Source of the DNA: Parietaria judaica
Taxonomy: Eukaryota; Streptophyta; Magnoliopsida; Rosales; Urticaceae
Assembly (NCBI GenBank): GCA_954871525.1
Contig: OX940868.1
Span: forward strand, 19,897,056 to 19,961,055
DNA length: 64,000 bases
Reading direction: 5' to 3'
This document shows, in pieces, positions 23,557-34,696 of the stretch; the stretch's first letter is position 1; the number at the start of each line of letters is the position of its first letter. The position numbers and the translations under genes are program-made. The notes under the pieces are model-generated. The model made no database searches and had not been told where the DNA came from. It saw nothing but the letters and a program-made list of their open reading frames with translations.

Positions 23557-25584
23557 TCACGTGCTTTGCAACGTGACCTCGGCCGCGCCGGAATCCACCG
23601 CCATCAAGTCCAGCCCCGCCGCCCACCGCCGCATTATCCGTAAAAGCGAAGCCGCCTTGCGCCGACCCCGCGATGTCCCCGACCCCATCACCTCCCACAC
23701 CACCCGCTCGATCCCCGCCACCTCGGCCAGCTCTCCCACCATCTCGCTCCCGCCTTTCCGGCATATCGTCACCAGTGTGGCCGCCGCACATTCTCGAGCT
23801 CGGTCGGACCCGTTCCGAAGGACTGACCCGAGCTTTTTTATCACAGCGTGCGTGGCCGCCACTGCCAACAACCCGCCCCGCCGCACCACGACCTCGATTA
23901 TCGTCACCGCCTCCTCCTCAAGCCCGTCGTCGATGACCGCTGCTGCCACGTCAACAACCCCAGCTTCCACAAGCCTGTAACACCCGTCCCTATCCGAAGC
24001 CAGATTTAAAATCGCTGCCAGTGCGTCGCGCTTAGCTGGCACGGGCCCGGCCCTCACCAGCTCAAGCAACCCCCTAACGACACGTTGCTTCTTCCCAAGC
24101 CGCTTCCGGTGGGCCGGTACGGCGGACAGAGAGAATATCGCAGCAGCCGCATTTCCTTTGGCCTCCCATGTGGCCCCGGTTTTTAGGACTTCGGTCAATC
24201 CGTTGACCACACCGGCGGTATCCATGATAAGGTCCTTGTTCGCCTCGAGAATCGAAAGGTTCAGAATCGCCGTCACCGCGTTGACCTGGATGCTCGGATT
24301 CTCCGAGCCTATGTGATGGGCGAGGTACGGCAGAGCTCCGGCTTCCGTCACGCACGCTCGGCTCTCGGAATCAGTCTTGGCTAAAACCCGAAGCTCGTAA
24401 ATAACGGCATTTAAGTCCGGCTCCGAGAGCTTCAGCCGGTTGACCAGAAACGCCGCCGCCATTCTTGTCGCTTCCATTGCTGTTTTGTTTGAACCGAATT
24501 TTGCTCTCGGCTTACCGTTTTCACCGCCATCCCGGCAACAATCCGACACCGTCTCGAAGGGGATCCTCTGCTTGCGGCACCAGACGGCTATGAAGTTCCG
24601 GAGAGCGCAATTGGGGATGAGATTCGTATTGGCCAGGGCCTGGCCTGTCTTGGGACACGTGTTATGTCCTGATTCGATCCACAGGGTGATCGAATCCCGA
24701 TCGTACGTCTGTCCTGTCGCCACCACCACCGGGTCCCGCATCAAATCGAGACTTATCGGACACCGGAAGTCTGTCGGAATAACTACCTCCATCGAAGATG
24801 AAGAACAAGAAAGGGAAAATTTCCGACGAAGAATCTCGCCGTATTTCGGTGTCGACGGACCAAAGAGAACGCACTTCGCGTACCGGACGAGTCCGATCAA
24901 AGAAACCAGAAGCTCGGATTTCCCCGTGTCTTCCGCCGATTGCGTTTGAAGCTCGTCTTGCAAGAGCTCGAGTTCTCCTCGGCAGCTTGACGAGTCTCCA
25001 ATTCCGATACCGGAAAAGATATCGGCTAGCTCCGATCTATCGGGAACAATTTCCATCTTGATCCGATCCAGCAAATCCAGAACCCGGTGACGGAGAGCAT
25101 CGTCACCGGAATCAACCTCCAGCCTCGTCTCCGAGCACTGCTTCCTCACCAGCCCAACAAGCTCCCCAACGTCGTCGCTGAGGTCGATCTCCTTCGCCGG
25201 AAAAATATCCAGCAGCGTTGAGAGCTCCGCCGTGAGCTCGTGGAACGCGTTCGCCTTCGACTGGCTCTGCATCAGCGCCCAGACTCGGCTTCCCTTCGAG
25301 CAATCCTCGATCAACGCCTTGACCCGCTGCAGCGCGATGAGGATCTCCTCGAAGCAGAGGATGGCCGAGGTCGAGAACGCCGTCGACGGCCCGTGCAGGA
25401 GCTCCTCGAATAGGATGGCGAGGAGCTTGGCCTTGCGGATGATGGAGACGGAGTTTTGCCGGAGCGGGAACCGCAGCGGGGCCGTGTTCCCGATATCCCG
25501 GGTCACGACGAGGAGCGAGTCGAGGAGGGTGTCGCTGGAGAGGCGCCGCCTCCGGGGCGGAAACGCTTGCGGGTTTATTGCCAT
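23557..25584 (-). CDS. PUB16: U-box / ARM-repeat E3 ubiquitin-protein ligase, PUB16-like
   Basis: Intronless, 675 aa. In order: an N-terminal U-box-associated helical region (about 1-245); a U-box (about 269-340) with the hallmark FRCPISLDLMRDPVVVATGQ, then TYDR and the CPKTGQ segment; and ARM repeats (about 370-650) rich in AILNLS/AIFSLS-type helices. The U-box recruits ubiquitin-charged E2 enzymes and the ARM repeats bind substrates or receptor kinases; relatives act in the cytosol or nucleus in defence, drought and development. The first ATG, at 25584, gives MAINPQAFPPRRRR. The frame continues upstream only to a GTG, so the ATG was preferred. Length and N-terminus fit the PUB16 type better than PUB17 or PUB18/19. 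The U-box/ARM class is certain; PUB16 orthology is likely. It stands alone, with no close neighbour. Confidence 0.95.
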   Translation of the reverse strand: MAINPQAFPPRRRRLSSDTLLDSLLVVTRDIGNTAPLRFPLRQNSVSIIRKAKLLAILFEELLHGPSTAFSTSAILCFEEILIALQRVKALIEDCSKGSRVWALMQSQSKANAFHELTAELSTLLDIFPAKEIDLSDDVGELVGLVRKQCSETRLEVDSGDDALRHRVLDLLDRIKMEIVPDRSELADIFSGIGIGDSSSCRGELELLQDELQTQSAEDTGKSELLVSLIGLVRYAKCVLFGPSTPKYGEILRRKFSLSCSSSSMEVVIPTDFRCPISLDLMRDPVVVATGQTYDRDSITLWIESGHNTCPKTGQALANTNLIPNCALRNFIAVWCRKQRIPFETVSDCCRDGGENGKPRAKFGSNKTAMEATRMAAAFLVNRLKLSEPDLNAVIYELRVLAKTDSESRACVTEAGALPYLAHHIGSENPSIQVNAVTAILNLSILEANKDLIMDTAGVVNGLTEVLKTGATWEAKGNAAAAIFSLSAVPAHRKRLGKKQRVVRGLLELVRAGPVPAKRDALAAILNLASDRDGCYRLVEAGVVDVAAAVIDDGLEEEAVTIIEVVVRRGGLLAVAATHAVIKKLGSVLRNGSDRARECAAATLVTICRKGGSEMVGELAEVAGIERVVWEVMGSGTSRGRRKAASLLRIMRRWAAGLDLMAVDSGAAEVTLQST

Positions 25585-28133
25585 TGGATATGAAGATATC
25601 GGAATCGGGGGATCAACGTTTCGAACCACTCGACGCTACTGAGCGAATTCGGATTAGAAGAAGTGAATGATTTGGTTTTGGTGGATGAGTTTATTACAGA
25701 GCATAAGCTGAATTGGCATTCAAGATAGATAATAAGACTAAGAGACCTGAGTTGGCTTTTTCTTTTTTCTTTTTCTTGTTTTTATGCTCTTTTCTGTCTT
25801 TTCTTTTTCTTTTTATTATTTAAAAGAAAACAAAGTTTGGTATTATTGTTTTAAAGTGTGGATTAGCACAATGATTTTAGGGAATTATCTTTTTCTGTTA
25901 TGTTTAAAGTTGACTGCTTCATGGTTTGACTGCTTTGGGTAATTTTAGTTAGCTTAAACTTTTTACAAATTTTGTTTCTTTGAATTTCCATAGCATATTT
26001 ATATTTATATTATTTTTATACACAGTCGAAATGCCCACTTAAAAAAAAATTATGTCAAAAAAGAATACTGTAAATCGTATGCACTCATGTTAAAAATAGA
26101 TTACTACTCACGTAATCGAAGTTTTCAATATGCTAATGAGTACTTAAGCGGAATTAAAGATATTAATTAACAAAATACTTATTTTGTGTAATTTTTTTTA
26201 AATTACATATAATGGGTAGTTGTTTAAAAAAATTGACACAAAATATATATTTCGTATAATTTCTTTATATATTATGAATGATATATGTTATTCGAAGCCT
26301 AGTAAATGGTTTAAATATGTATTAAAGAGCTAGCATAAAATTAGAATGAATATGGTAAATGAATAATGATAAGTCATATGTCATATTATTGGTATAATGA
26401 AAATAAAAATAAAAAATAGGATAGAATATAGTATTTATTGGAAACTGTGGGCCGTTGGATCGGGTCTCAATCATGGAGCAGTAGTCCTTCCTAACGGCCG
26501 CCGGCATGCAGTGTATGACATAATAATATTATATATTATATTATATTATATTATATAGTATTAAAGAATACGTTATTTCTTAAACACGAAATGATTTAAT
26601 AAAAAAAATATGTTTTTTGCGCCGAGCTCTATCTTATTTTCTGGGCAAAATCCAATTGACAAATTGTACTCCTATAATTCACAAATTGGTCTAAGCTTAT
26701 AGAGCCTCTAGGGTAAAGACTAATTTTAAGGCCTCTTACAAAATTATAAAAAATAAATTTTAATATGAAAATACAAAAAAAAAATGTTTGTACAATTAAT
26801 AATATTTAGTTAAATATAATGCGTCTAGTATTTTTAAAGCTAAATTATTAATTAAATTTATATAGTCAAATTTTTTAATCATATATTTTTTGATAAAAAA
26901 TTATAAAAATAATTTTAGGATCATTTTAAAGCCCCTAAGTTTAGTTTTTTTTTTTTTTTGTTACGTAGGCGCAGGCTTGTTGGGTCTCTCCTTAAGGTCA
27001 ACCCTGGTATGATATTTATACATAGTTTTTTATTATCATACGGTAAATTAACTCACTTAAAAGTAAGTCAATAAACAATCATAACATAATATATTGATCG
27101 TCCTTAATATGTCTTATTATAATGTTAATAGTTTTGAAGCTTGAACACATAAAGTACCATCTTTTGTACATATATCTTTGCTTTAAATTTGCGCTTTTTT
27201 TTTTCTAATTAAAGCAAACAATGTTAATTAGGTCTCCAAATATAGATTATTCTCTTAATATACTCTATTTTATTCGTATTTATAGTATTTCATAAATCAT
27301 AATAATTTTGACGCTTTTTTGTTTCACAATTCGGTGTCACGTCAAGTACAAATTGCAATATGCATGAATTTCCAAATGGGCATGCACTAACTAAAACCAA
27401 ACTATGGAGTAATTAAGGTAAATAATATTAATGTATATTAGAGAGAGGTAATATCCAAGAGTTGTTATGGACTTTTCTTCCTCGTCATGCACATACCAAA
27501 TAAGAATATTTATATTTTGACATATTCATTTTTGGAGACATTCTATATTGATGTATTCGCGAAGATCACTTTTCTCTAAACCTAAACGGTTTGTCCTTTT
27601 CCAAGCCCATCACAAAGGAAAAAAGAATGGTAATAAATTATTATAATATTTAATTAATTAATCAAAGAGACTTCCTATGTGCTTATAAAGTTATATATCG
27701 ATGCGTGTATATGAAATAATGTATGTGTGTTTTCGTCACTTTTTAGCTGTATATGTCGTTTCACAATGGCAAGAACATGAGATTGCTTAACTCGTTTTCT
27801 AATATTCGACCAAATTATTAGTGATGTTAAGAAGAAACACGTAATAATATTGAGATACTTGTTCAAGAGGGTTTCTTAAATCGTGGGGTCCTTTTTTATA
27901 ATTAGAGAATTGTGCTATTATGTAATTTAAAAAAGAATTAATATAGACTATCAAAGTGTACTTGAATTTATTTTCGATACTACTATATTATTTTCATAAT
28001 TTATGATCGTCTCACATTAAATGTTTTCAAATTAAACTTAGAGAATTAAATAGGTTTTAGATTGTAATTATTTCTAAAGTTACTCTCAAAATAGAAAAGT
28101 AAAAAAGTATTATTTTCAAATTATACATAGAGG
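25585..28133. other. Intergenic, including the PUB upstream region
   Basis: The first 150 bp or so upstream of the PUB start on the minus strand should hold its 5' leader; no unambiguous TATA box is visible, and a pyrimidine-rich tract lies at about 25755-25815. The rest is AT-rich without supported genes. The block at about 26700-27010 (AGGGTAAAGACTAATTTTAAGGC ... AAGGTCAACCCTGG) may be a decayed hAT-type MITE, but its ends are not clear. Confidence 0.55.
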
Positions 28134-29372
28134 CAGCGCCGGCCCTCCCTATAGGCAAGGGAGGCGGCAGCCTAGGGCCCCCGAATTTTGGGGGCCCAAA
28201 AAAAAAAATCTTTACATATATATAGGCTCTTGATTTTTTTTTTAGTTATATACGGTAACTTCCTAAAAAATAATTACGAAAAAATTTATAAAAAAAAAAT
28301 TAAATTTAAAAATCACATCTAATTAGAATACGCAAAAAAATAGCATTAAAGGAAATTAAAAAAATGAAAATATACTTACCATATACAAAATCTCTAAACA
28401 CAAGAAAAAATCCCAAATAAAACTTCACCCTTAAATCGGTGCTCATATTCTAAATCTCGGACTTAATCGATCATAGAAACTCACGGCGGCGAACGGCAAT
28501 CGGCAATTATTTTTCGTTTTGCTTCGAAGAAGAAGAAGTAAGCTCACTGACTCCTCGGCCTTTTCTTCGATTCCTTTGCCTGTGATGTTCTAGTTTCTAA
28601 ATCTGATTTGGAGAAGGAGAGATTTTTTTTCATGGCTGTTTTTTTATTTACTCTCGAATGGTTCAGATTTTAGATGAAGAAAAAAGGTTTGCAACATATA
28701 ATGAATATGATGATAAGTAAGTATGCATTGATACATGTGTTGGACTTAGGCGTGTGTCAGTAGAGAAAAGCACTGCAACCCCATGCTATGTGTAGTGTCT
28801 TGTTAGTGCCAGCTATAAGGAAAATTATTATTAAAATAAGGAAAAAATATTGTCATTGATTGTTGAAATCTTGAAGACAATAAGAATTCGCTTTTTGTCA
28901 TTTATGTTATGTTTGTTTGTATTGTTGTGTGTTTTAATTTTGTGAAGCAGTAAGTACTTTAAACCATGGTTCAAATTACCGATGTTACCGATAAACCGAT
29001 TACCGTTTTCGACGGATTAATCGATAACTTACCGATTAACCGACGGAAAACCTATAACACAGTAGCCTACCGATTATCGATACTTTTTGATGATTATCGA
29101 CGGATTATCGATACTTTTCGATACTTTTTGACAGAAAACTTATAAAATATTTTGATAATATCATACCACAAAACATATGTTAAATTATTAAGTGTATAAT
29201 TATAATATTAATATTAGTTGAAGTGTATAATATTAAATGAATATACATATTAAGTGTATATGTATGTTAAGTGTATAATATTATTTGAAGTGTGTAATAT
29301 TAAGTTAAATTATTAAGTGAAGTGTATGTGTATGTTAAGTGTGAATGTGTGATATTAGTTGAATAAAAAAAA

Positions 29373-29415
29373 GTCCCACATTGATAGATGACAAGAGTTT
29401 GGTGATGTTTATATA
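29373..29415 (+). promoter_or_regulatory. U6-snRNA-type (USE + TATA) promoter-like module, copy A
   Basis: GTCCCACATTG at 29373-29383 matches 10 of 11 positions of the plant upstream sequence element (consensus RTCCCACATCG). It is followed by exactly 24 bp and then TTTATATA at 29408-29415. That spacing is the one used by pol III-transcribed plant U6 genes; pol II snRNA genes use about 33-34 bp. By analogy transcription would start near the G at 29439. The motifs and spacing are seen directly. Promoter activity is inferred. Confidence 0.55.
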
Positions 29416-29438
29416 CCAAATATTAGGGACAAGGGCTT

Positions 29439-29585
29439 GGGCCTTTTGGGTCATAGGATTTTGTGGATGGGGGAGGACTCACACAAATGTTACACCACCA
29501 CACGCGCGCGCCGCCGCCGCTTGCGTGGCGGGGTGGGGTGGGGTGCTCTTGTGTAAATATAATTATGTTTGCCAAATTTTTTTTT
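29439..29585 (+). ncRNA. Putative pol III transcript from the MITE, copy A
   Basis: Predicted only from promoter geometry: start at about 29439 and end in the T9 run at 29577-29585, about 143-147 nt. The region contains a GC-rich inverted repeat: ACACAA ... CACCACACGC pairs with GCGTGGCGGGG ... TTGTGT, with a loop of CGCC repeats. Copy B conserves the stem-forming parts although its loop differs. Two T4 runs (about 29443 and 29456) could cause some early termination. No similarity to U6 or another known RNA is seen. Confidence 0.3.
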
Positions 29586-29827
29586 ACCGAAAAGTCCCTT
29601 TTTTTTACACTAATTTTGCCGAAAATAGGTTGGAAAAGGTTTTATCGAAAAGCTCGAAAATCGTCGAAAAGTATATAAAAACGATAAGTATTACAGCCGG
29701 CAACTTACCGGTAACTACCGAAAAGACCGATTATCGCCGATTATCGACGATTATCGTCGAAAATTCGAACCATGCTTTAAACTAGTATCTTACTATTTAT
29801 TTTAATTATAATATTTTTAGGTTAAAC

Positions 29828-30856
29828 ATGAGTTCAAGTAGAATCTACAAATCGGGAGCGGCAAAAAGAAAAGAAAAATAAAAAAAAGAGGCTTCGGACA
29901 AATCTCAATCAGGTTCTCTTGATAAGTATTTTCTTAAAAATGTGTTTATCGATAGAATAGAAGATCCGATTACAATTCAGAATGAAGTAGTTGGTCAAAA
30001 TGAAGAGAATGATAATGTGGATGTCGACGACAATGATGGCAATGATAATGTCAATGAGGAGAACGGTGATAAAAGAAGTGATATTGGCATTGATAAAGAT
30101 GATCCGGTAAATTAGAATTCAATTAGTCAAAGTCTTAGAGATTTTATTGTTGAGCGAGGCCCAAGAAGAGACTTGAATGTAACGTTTGAAAAAGATGAAT
30201 CTGGTAGAAGTTTTTCTTCGATTCATTATGAACGAGTTCTGCCAAATAATGAGAAGCAAGACAGAAAATGGTTGGTATATTAATCTTCGGCTCATAAAGT
30301 ATTTTGCTTTTGTTGTAAGTTATTTGCAACAAATCATCATCTTGTGGGCCAATTTTCTCATGAAGGTGTAAATGATTGGAAAAATATTTCAGCTCGACTT
30401 CAAAGCCATGAAAAAAAATCCGAAACACATTGAAGCTATTTTTGACATTAAGGCAATAAGATATCAAGCTCCACAAATAAGAGACGCTTTACTCGGTTTG
30501 GCAAGAAGTAATGAAGATGCGAAAATTAAAAGTGAAGCTGAGACTCTAGCAGTATACAATATTCAGAATTTTGAGTTCTTATTGGCACTGGTTATTTGGC
30601 ATGATTTGCTATTTGTTGTTAACAATGTTAGCAAAATTCTCCAGACTAAAGATATGCAAATTGATGTCGCCATCAAAGAAGTTTCTCAAAGTTGAAATTG
30701 ATCAAGTCATATCTTCGGTCGACTATGTCCCAAGAAAGGTTGAGCGGCTTAGCTATGTTATCTATTGAGAAAGATATGGTTGAGAAACTTGATTATACAA
30801 GTCTTATTAGTTCTTTTGCATCTAAAAATGCTAGACGCGGCGTTATATTTCAATAA
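29828..30856 (+). pseudogene. Degenerate hAT transposase (TTF-type zinc finger class)
   Basis: An ATG at 29828 opens a frame resembling plant zinc-finger hAT transposases. It has a basic then acidic N-terminus, the SLDKYF motif, a TTF-type zinc-finger segment around KVFCFCCKLF (about 30298-30327), part of the catalytic-core region around NFEFLLALVIWHDLLFVVNN (about 30566-30628), and a remnant of the C-terminal dimerisation domain (RLSGLAMLSIEKDMVEKLDY, about 30737-30796), ending at TAA 30854-30856. In-frame stops lie at 29879, 30113 and 30281, and further frame changes follow 30430. Most of the catalytic region between core and dimerisation domain is deleted. It cannot encode an active enzyme. 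Confidence 0.85.
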
Positions 30857-31013
30857 TTAACTTCTATTGTTATATGTATCGTTTTATTTTGTGTCTTTGA
30901 ATAAATATCATTTTTTATATTTATGTTTTTTTATTAAAAAAAATTGACAAGGGGCCCCAAAAAATTATTTCGCCTAGGGCCCCGCCGAAGTCAGTGCCGG
31001 CCCTGCATAGAGG

Positions 31014-31871
31014 GTACCATGTTTTGATTATTTTGAAAATATAAGGTATATTTTTTTGTAAATAAAATAAAAGATAGAGGGTGTAAAAAAGATTCCCTTA
31101 CAATTATTGAGTATAAATTATGTGATAAACTATAATAAATCTAAAAATGGAAAAACTAAGAAGTTGGGTCAAATCCTTAAGTAACACTCTTTATTTTTTT
31201 ATTTGAAAGATTATATATGTCCTTTTTTTAATTGAGGAAACGTACCTAAAGTTTGTTACGTGAAAATAGAAGTGATGAAATATTTTTACTTAATTAACAT
31301 ATATAAGTATGTTGATTCAATATCTCCTATGGAGTTGGTAAAATGTCAACTATATATTGGCGGAAGATTTGTTGGATCAATATGTTAAGCCAAGTATAGG
31401 ATTAGTATATATATATATATATATATATTGTATGTGTGTATATTATTATTAAAATATATGTTTTGGGTTAGGAACAAATATGTATAGTTTATTAGTGTTG
31501 TGGACCCTATGATTTGGCGTACCTTACATCAAACCATCGTCTTTGGACAATAACAGGAGTTGAAAATAGAGCATTATTAACATAATTCATGAGTTCTTAT
31601 AAATTTCTACTTTATGAAAAGTAATAATCTTGAGTAAAACAAATTTACCGTAAACAATTAATCGTCGTGTTTATCCTTATTTCTTAATAGCTATTCAGTA
31701 TGTTATTCTAATATGATTATATATATGGCAAGTGGCAACGGTTGTTGTCTCACTATAATATTATAATTATAATCTGTCCAAATTAGAAGAGAGTAAATGG
31801 ATTTGGTTCAATATAAAGGAAATGAACACATAAGAACATAAGAGATAAATATGAAAGTGTAATTGGCTATT
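31014..31871. other. AT-rich spacer, nothing recognised
   Basis: Contains a TA microsatellite at about 31411-31430. No open frame, repeat boundary or RNA gene could be supported. Confidence 0.6.
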
Positions 31872-32523
31872 TGTTAATGCCGAAAAGATTGATCAAAGTT
31901 AAATAAGTCCGCGGGTCGATTTTAGACCGGGCCTAATGACCGTGTAGCGGTCAAACTAGGCAAGGTGTTCATTTCTTCATCTGTAATAGGCTAATAATAG
32001 TCATTTTTGGAAATCTGCCTCTGCTCATGTTCTTGAACAAGTAGAAAAAATAAACTCTTAAGGGGGGAGGGGGACCTACGTCGCAAGCTCCGTTGTTCAA
32101 CATTAGTAGAGTATTTTAGATGTCGAAATGTAAAAGTGACGAACATAGGATTTTTTTTTTTTTTTTTGCTTCGAGCAATCTAACCAAAATGTAGGGAGGG
32201 TGGGGAGTGACCTCGTATTTATATAGGGTGAAAGCCTTGTCCACCTCGAAGCATGTTTTATGCCTTTGGCCCCCTAAGCCATGTTTTTGGTCTTTGAGGC
32301 GCACTGCGCATCCTGAAAGCATGTTTTTCCAAACGAACTTCGTGTCAGTATTTCTAGGCCGGAGTGAGGTGGAATTTTTGAACTGCCAATTTTACTTTTT
32401 TGGACCAGGCCGAGTTGACTTTCTTCAAGAAAATGTCTGTTTGACTTTGTGGGCCTATGATATATTATGCCTTTTTTGGATTGAGCCGTCACTTTTTACA
32501 AGTTCCGAAAGATACTCTTAACA
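31872..32523 (+). mobile_element. Second solo LTR, related to 10015-11278
   Basis: About 652 bp, beginning TGTTAATGCCGAAAA and ending CTCTTAACA. The start and the internal word GTGTAGCGGTC near the left end are shared with 10015-11278, as is a TATTTATA island before the 3' part (about 32214-32224). Flanks share only CTAT (31867-31870 and 32525-32528), an imperfect target duplication. No gag or pol sequence adjoins, so this is a solo LTR or a very short non-autonomous element. It is about half the length of the other copy and lacks that copy's internal GC-rich repeats. Confidence 0.5.
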
Positions 32524-34696
32524 TCTATAATACCCTTGAATTTTGTATATTGATGCACTAGGCTCCTTGAATTACTTAATAGCTTGCTCGAAAAATGATA
32601 ATTTATGTGCATAAAATAGCTTGCTCGAGAGTTTTTTTTGTCAAATAATTACTGAATAATGAATATGATGATAACTATAATACATTATACGACTCTTGGG
32701 ACTTGGGAGACAATCAAAGAGTTTATAAAGAAAGCTCTATGAGATTGGATAGAATTAGTAAAATTGATAAATAAAAACTCAAAATCAAATAATATGTCAC
32801 AGATTAACATTTTTCGTCATTCACGCGTAAGGTAAAATGTGACATTTACAAAGAATAGGGACATAAGTGCTAAATAAACAAAAACCTGGGGGCAAACATA
32901 ATGAGGGCGCAGAATTCAAAGGCGTTGTTTCGATTACTCATTAAACCATGCTCATAAGGAAAGGCCGTTGACTTATCAAAATAAGTGTATTATATATTAA
33001 TTAAGAATAAAAATAAAATAAAAAACTGTATGAGATTAACTAATTGGATTTTGACATCTTCGTTCACATGACACAACATGAATTTTTTTACCAAAAAGAT
33101 TTCCGCTTGGACTTGAGTACTTACAAGTTCCCTAATCCAATTATAGAGCATTGAATATTCCACAAATACCCTCGTTTATTACCCCACAAAAGTGCACTTT
33201 TTGTTATTAAACTAAAGAAGAAGAAAAAAAAGAATTATTTATTTTAGAGATAATCATGGCACAAGTACCTCAATTTTGACCTATTGAAATGGTAAGAGTT
33301 CAGAGTGAAAAAAAAAGGCAAACGTGCTTAAAATAATCTAATGTAAGATAACACGTTATCATGTCTTGTTTTTCAATGATCTCAAATGAACGAAGATGTT
33401 AAATAGCCAGATAAGCCATTAATGTGTATATTAAGTATGATTTAATAGAATTATGGTAAAATAATTGACCAACGTCCTTAAAAGAAAGTGCACGAATATA
33501 TATATATTGTCGACTTTAGATCTTTTTCACGTTAAATTTGTGCCACTTCAGTTAATTAAAATTTATATATTTTTGTCGCGATTATCTCTATCACCATATA
33601 ACAACATGCTATAAACAGATCCTAAAACAATACCATAACAATTGACAAGAGTCTAGAGAGACAATTATCGTACTTGAATAGGATTTCCACATCATATTAA
33701 TGCACGTGTAACACATGTTCACTTTGTAATGCTATATATATATATATACAACGAGAATTTCATTGACTTTCACTAGCAAAGTTGTACTTTTGCTTATCTC
33801 TTCTCTAGTGAGATTATTTCATTAAATAACATCGTTCACACGTAAATTTGGTCCCTTTAATGAATGATAAGACAATTCATGTTCACGTGTGCTTAATGTA
33901 TAAGACAATTTGATCCATTTGTGGAGATTAATCTACATGAAAACATTTTTCAGACTTGACGCATAACAGTCAAAACTGTGATTAAAGAGTTATGTAACAC
34001 AAATATTGTAAATGTTTCACATCATTTACATTGTTTTCCTAAGCTCCTTACATATATTTGGCCTTAAGTCGTCGCTGTGCAGTGGGTTGCACGAGAAGGA
34101 AAAAAAAAAAGCGAGCTTGACTAACGGATTGAGATTATAATGGATTGAGATTTAGCATATACCATATAAATTTTTTGTGCCAATTTTGTTCCCTTTCTAT
34201 TTACGCTTTTTTAAATTTGGAGATTTATGTCAAAATTCTAATAAATAAAAGAAGAAGCTTTAGAATCACGACACATCGTAACATGTAAACGACATGCATT
34301 ACTTGAAGTTTCTACAAATTACAAGGTTTAATGTTGGCTTTCTTGCAATCTTGTTCAATTCGGGCAATAACGAAATTGATACAGGCTCAGTTACAAGAAT
34401 AAGAAAAAACTTAACTTGTGAAGCCTCTAATGTTTGATAACTTGAATTCAAAAGTACGAGAGCAACAAGGTAGTTATAGGCCCTTAATATCTTAAATAAC
34501 GACCCTAAAATTCGAATCAAATAAAGGAAAAATCATAAATGAATAGATGGAGTAACCAATATTAAATAATAAATGGTTAGGAAACCCGAAAAATATTTTG
34601 AAAATGTAAAGGAAAATTTGAATAAATATTCCTCAAAACACCACTTATTGACTTTTTATCCTACCAAATACCAAAACTCTAGAATTAATTCATAAA
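32524..34696. other. AT-rich spacer with one MITE-like unit
   Basis: No gene. A short duplication of AATAGCTTGCTCGA occurs at about 32579 and 32617. The inverted-end unit at 33245-33590 is listed separately. The 73-codon minus-strand frame at 34299-34520 shows no known motif. Confidence 0.55.
33245..33590. mobile_element. Possible MITE with TAGAGATAATC termini
   Basis: The 11-bp ends TAGAGATAATC (33245-33255) and its exact complement GATTATCTCTA (33580-33590) enclose 346 bp of non-coding DNA that includes CATGGCACAAGTACC near the left end and TTGTGCCACTTC nearer the right. No target duplication is visible, so this is tentative. Confidence 0.35.

Larger units (their letters stand above)
28965..29774 (+). 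mobile_element. Nested hAT-type MITE, copy A
   Basis: 810 bp with termini CATGGTTCAAATTACCGA and the complement of CATGGTTCGAATTTTCGA. It is flanked by CTTTAAAC at 28957-28964 and 29775-29782, a perfect 8-bp target duplication. Both subterminal regions are dense in CGATTATCGA/TACCGATT-type words in both orientations. It lies in the presumed intron or leader of the hAT element around it, so it inserted later. The centre carries the U6-like promoter block and GC-rich hairpin. It is an inverted relative of 55324-56142. No ATG-initiated conserved protein: the shared 134-codon frame begins at TTG. Confidence 0.93.
28134..31005 (+). mobile_element. hAT transposon with degenerate transposase
   Basis: 2872 bp including an 810-bp nested insertion. 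The left terminus is CAGCGCCGGCCCT and the right terminus the complement of CAGGGCCGGCACT. It is flanked by CATAGAGG at 28126-28133 and 31006-31013, a perfect 8-bp target duplication as required for hAT elements. Inside are a 5' leader region (about 28480-28690, with a GAAGTAAGC donor-like site), the nested MITE at 28965-29774, and a broken transposase at 29828-30856. Subterminal AGGGCCCC runs occur at both ends. The element could move only with transposase supplied in trans. Confidence 0.93.

Noticed and set aside
29381..29785. Shared 134/151-codon frame in the two MITE copies (also 55265-55720)
   Set aside because: It starts at TTG, spans the promoter-like block and terminal repeats, and differs by frame-affecting changes in the GC-rich part. 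Similarity is explained by the copies being related DNA.
32480..32500. ATTGAGCCG, resembling part of miR171
   Set aside because: Only nine bases agree, there is no complementary star arm within precursor distance, and it lies inside an LTR.
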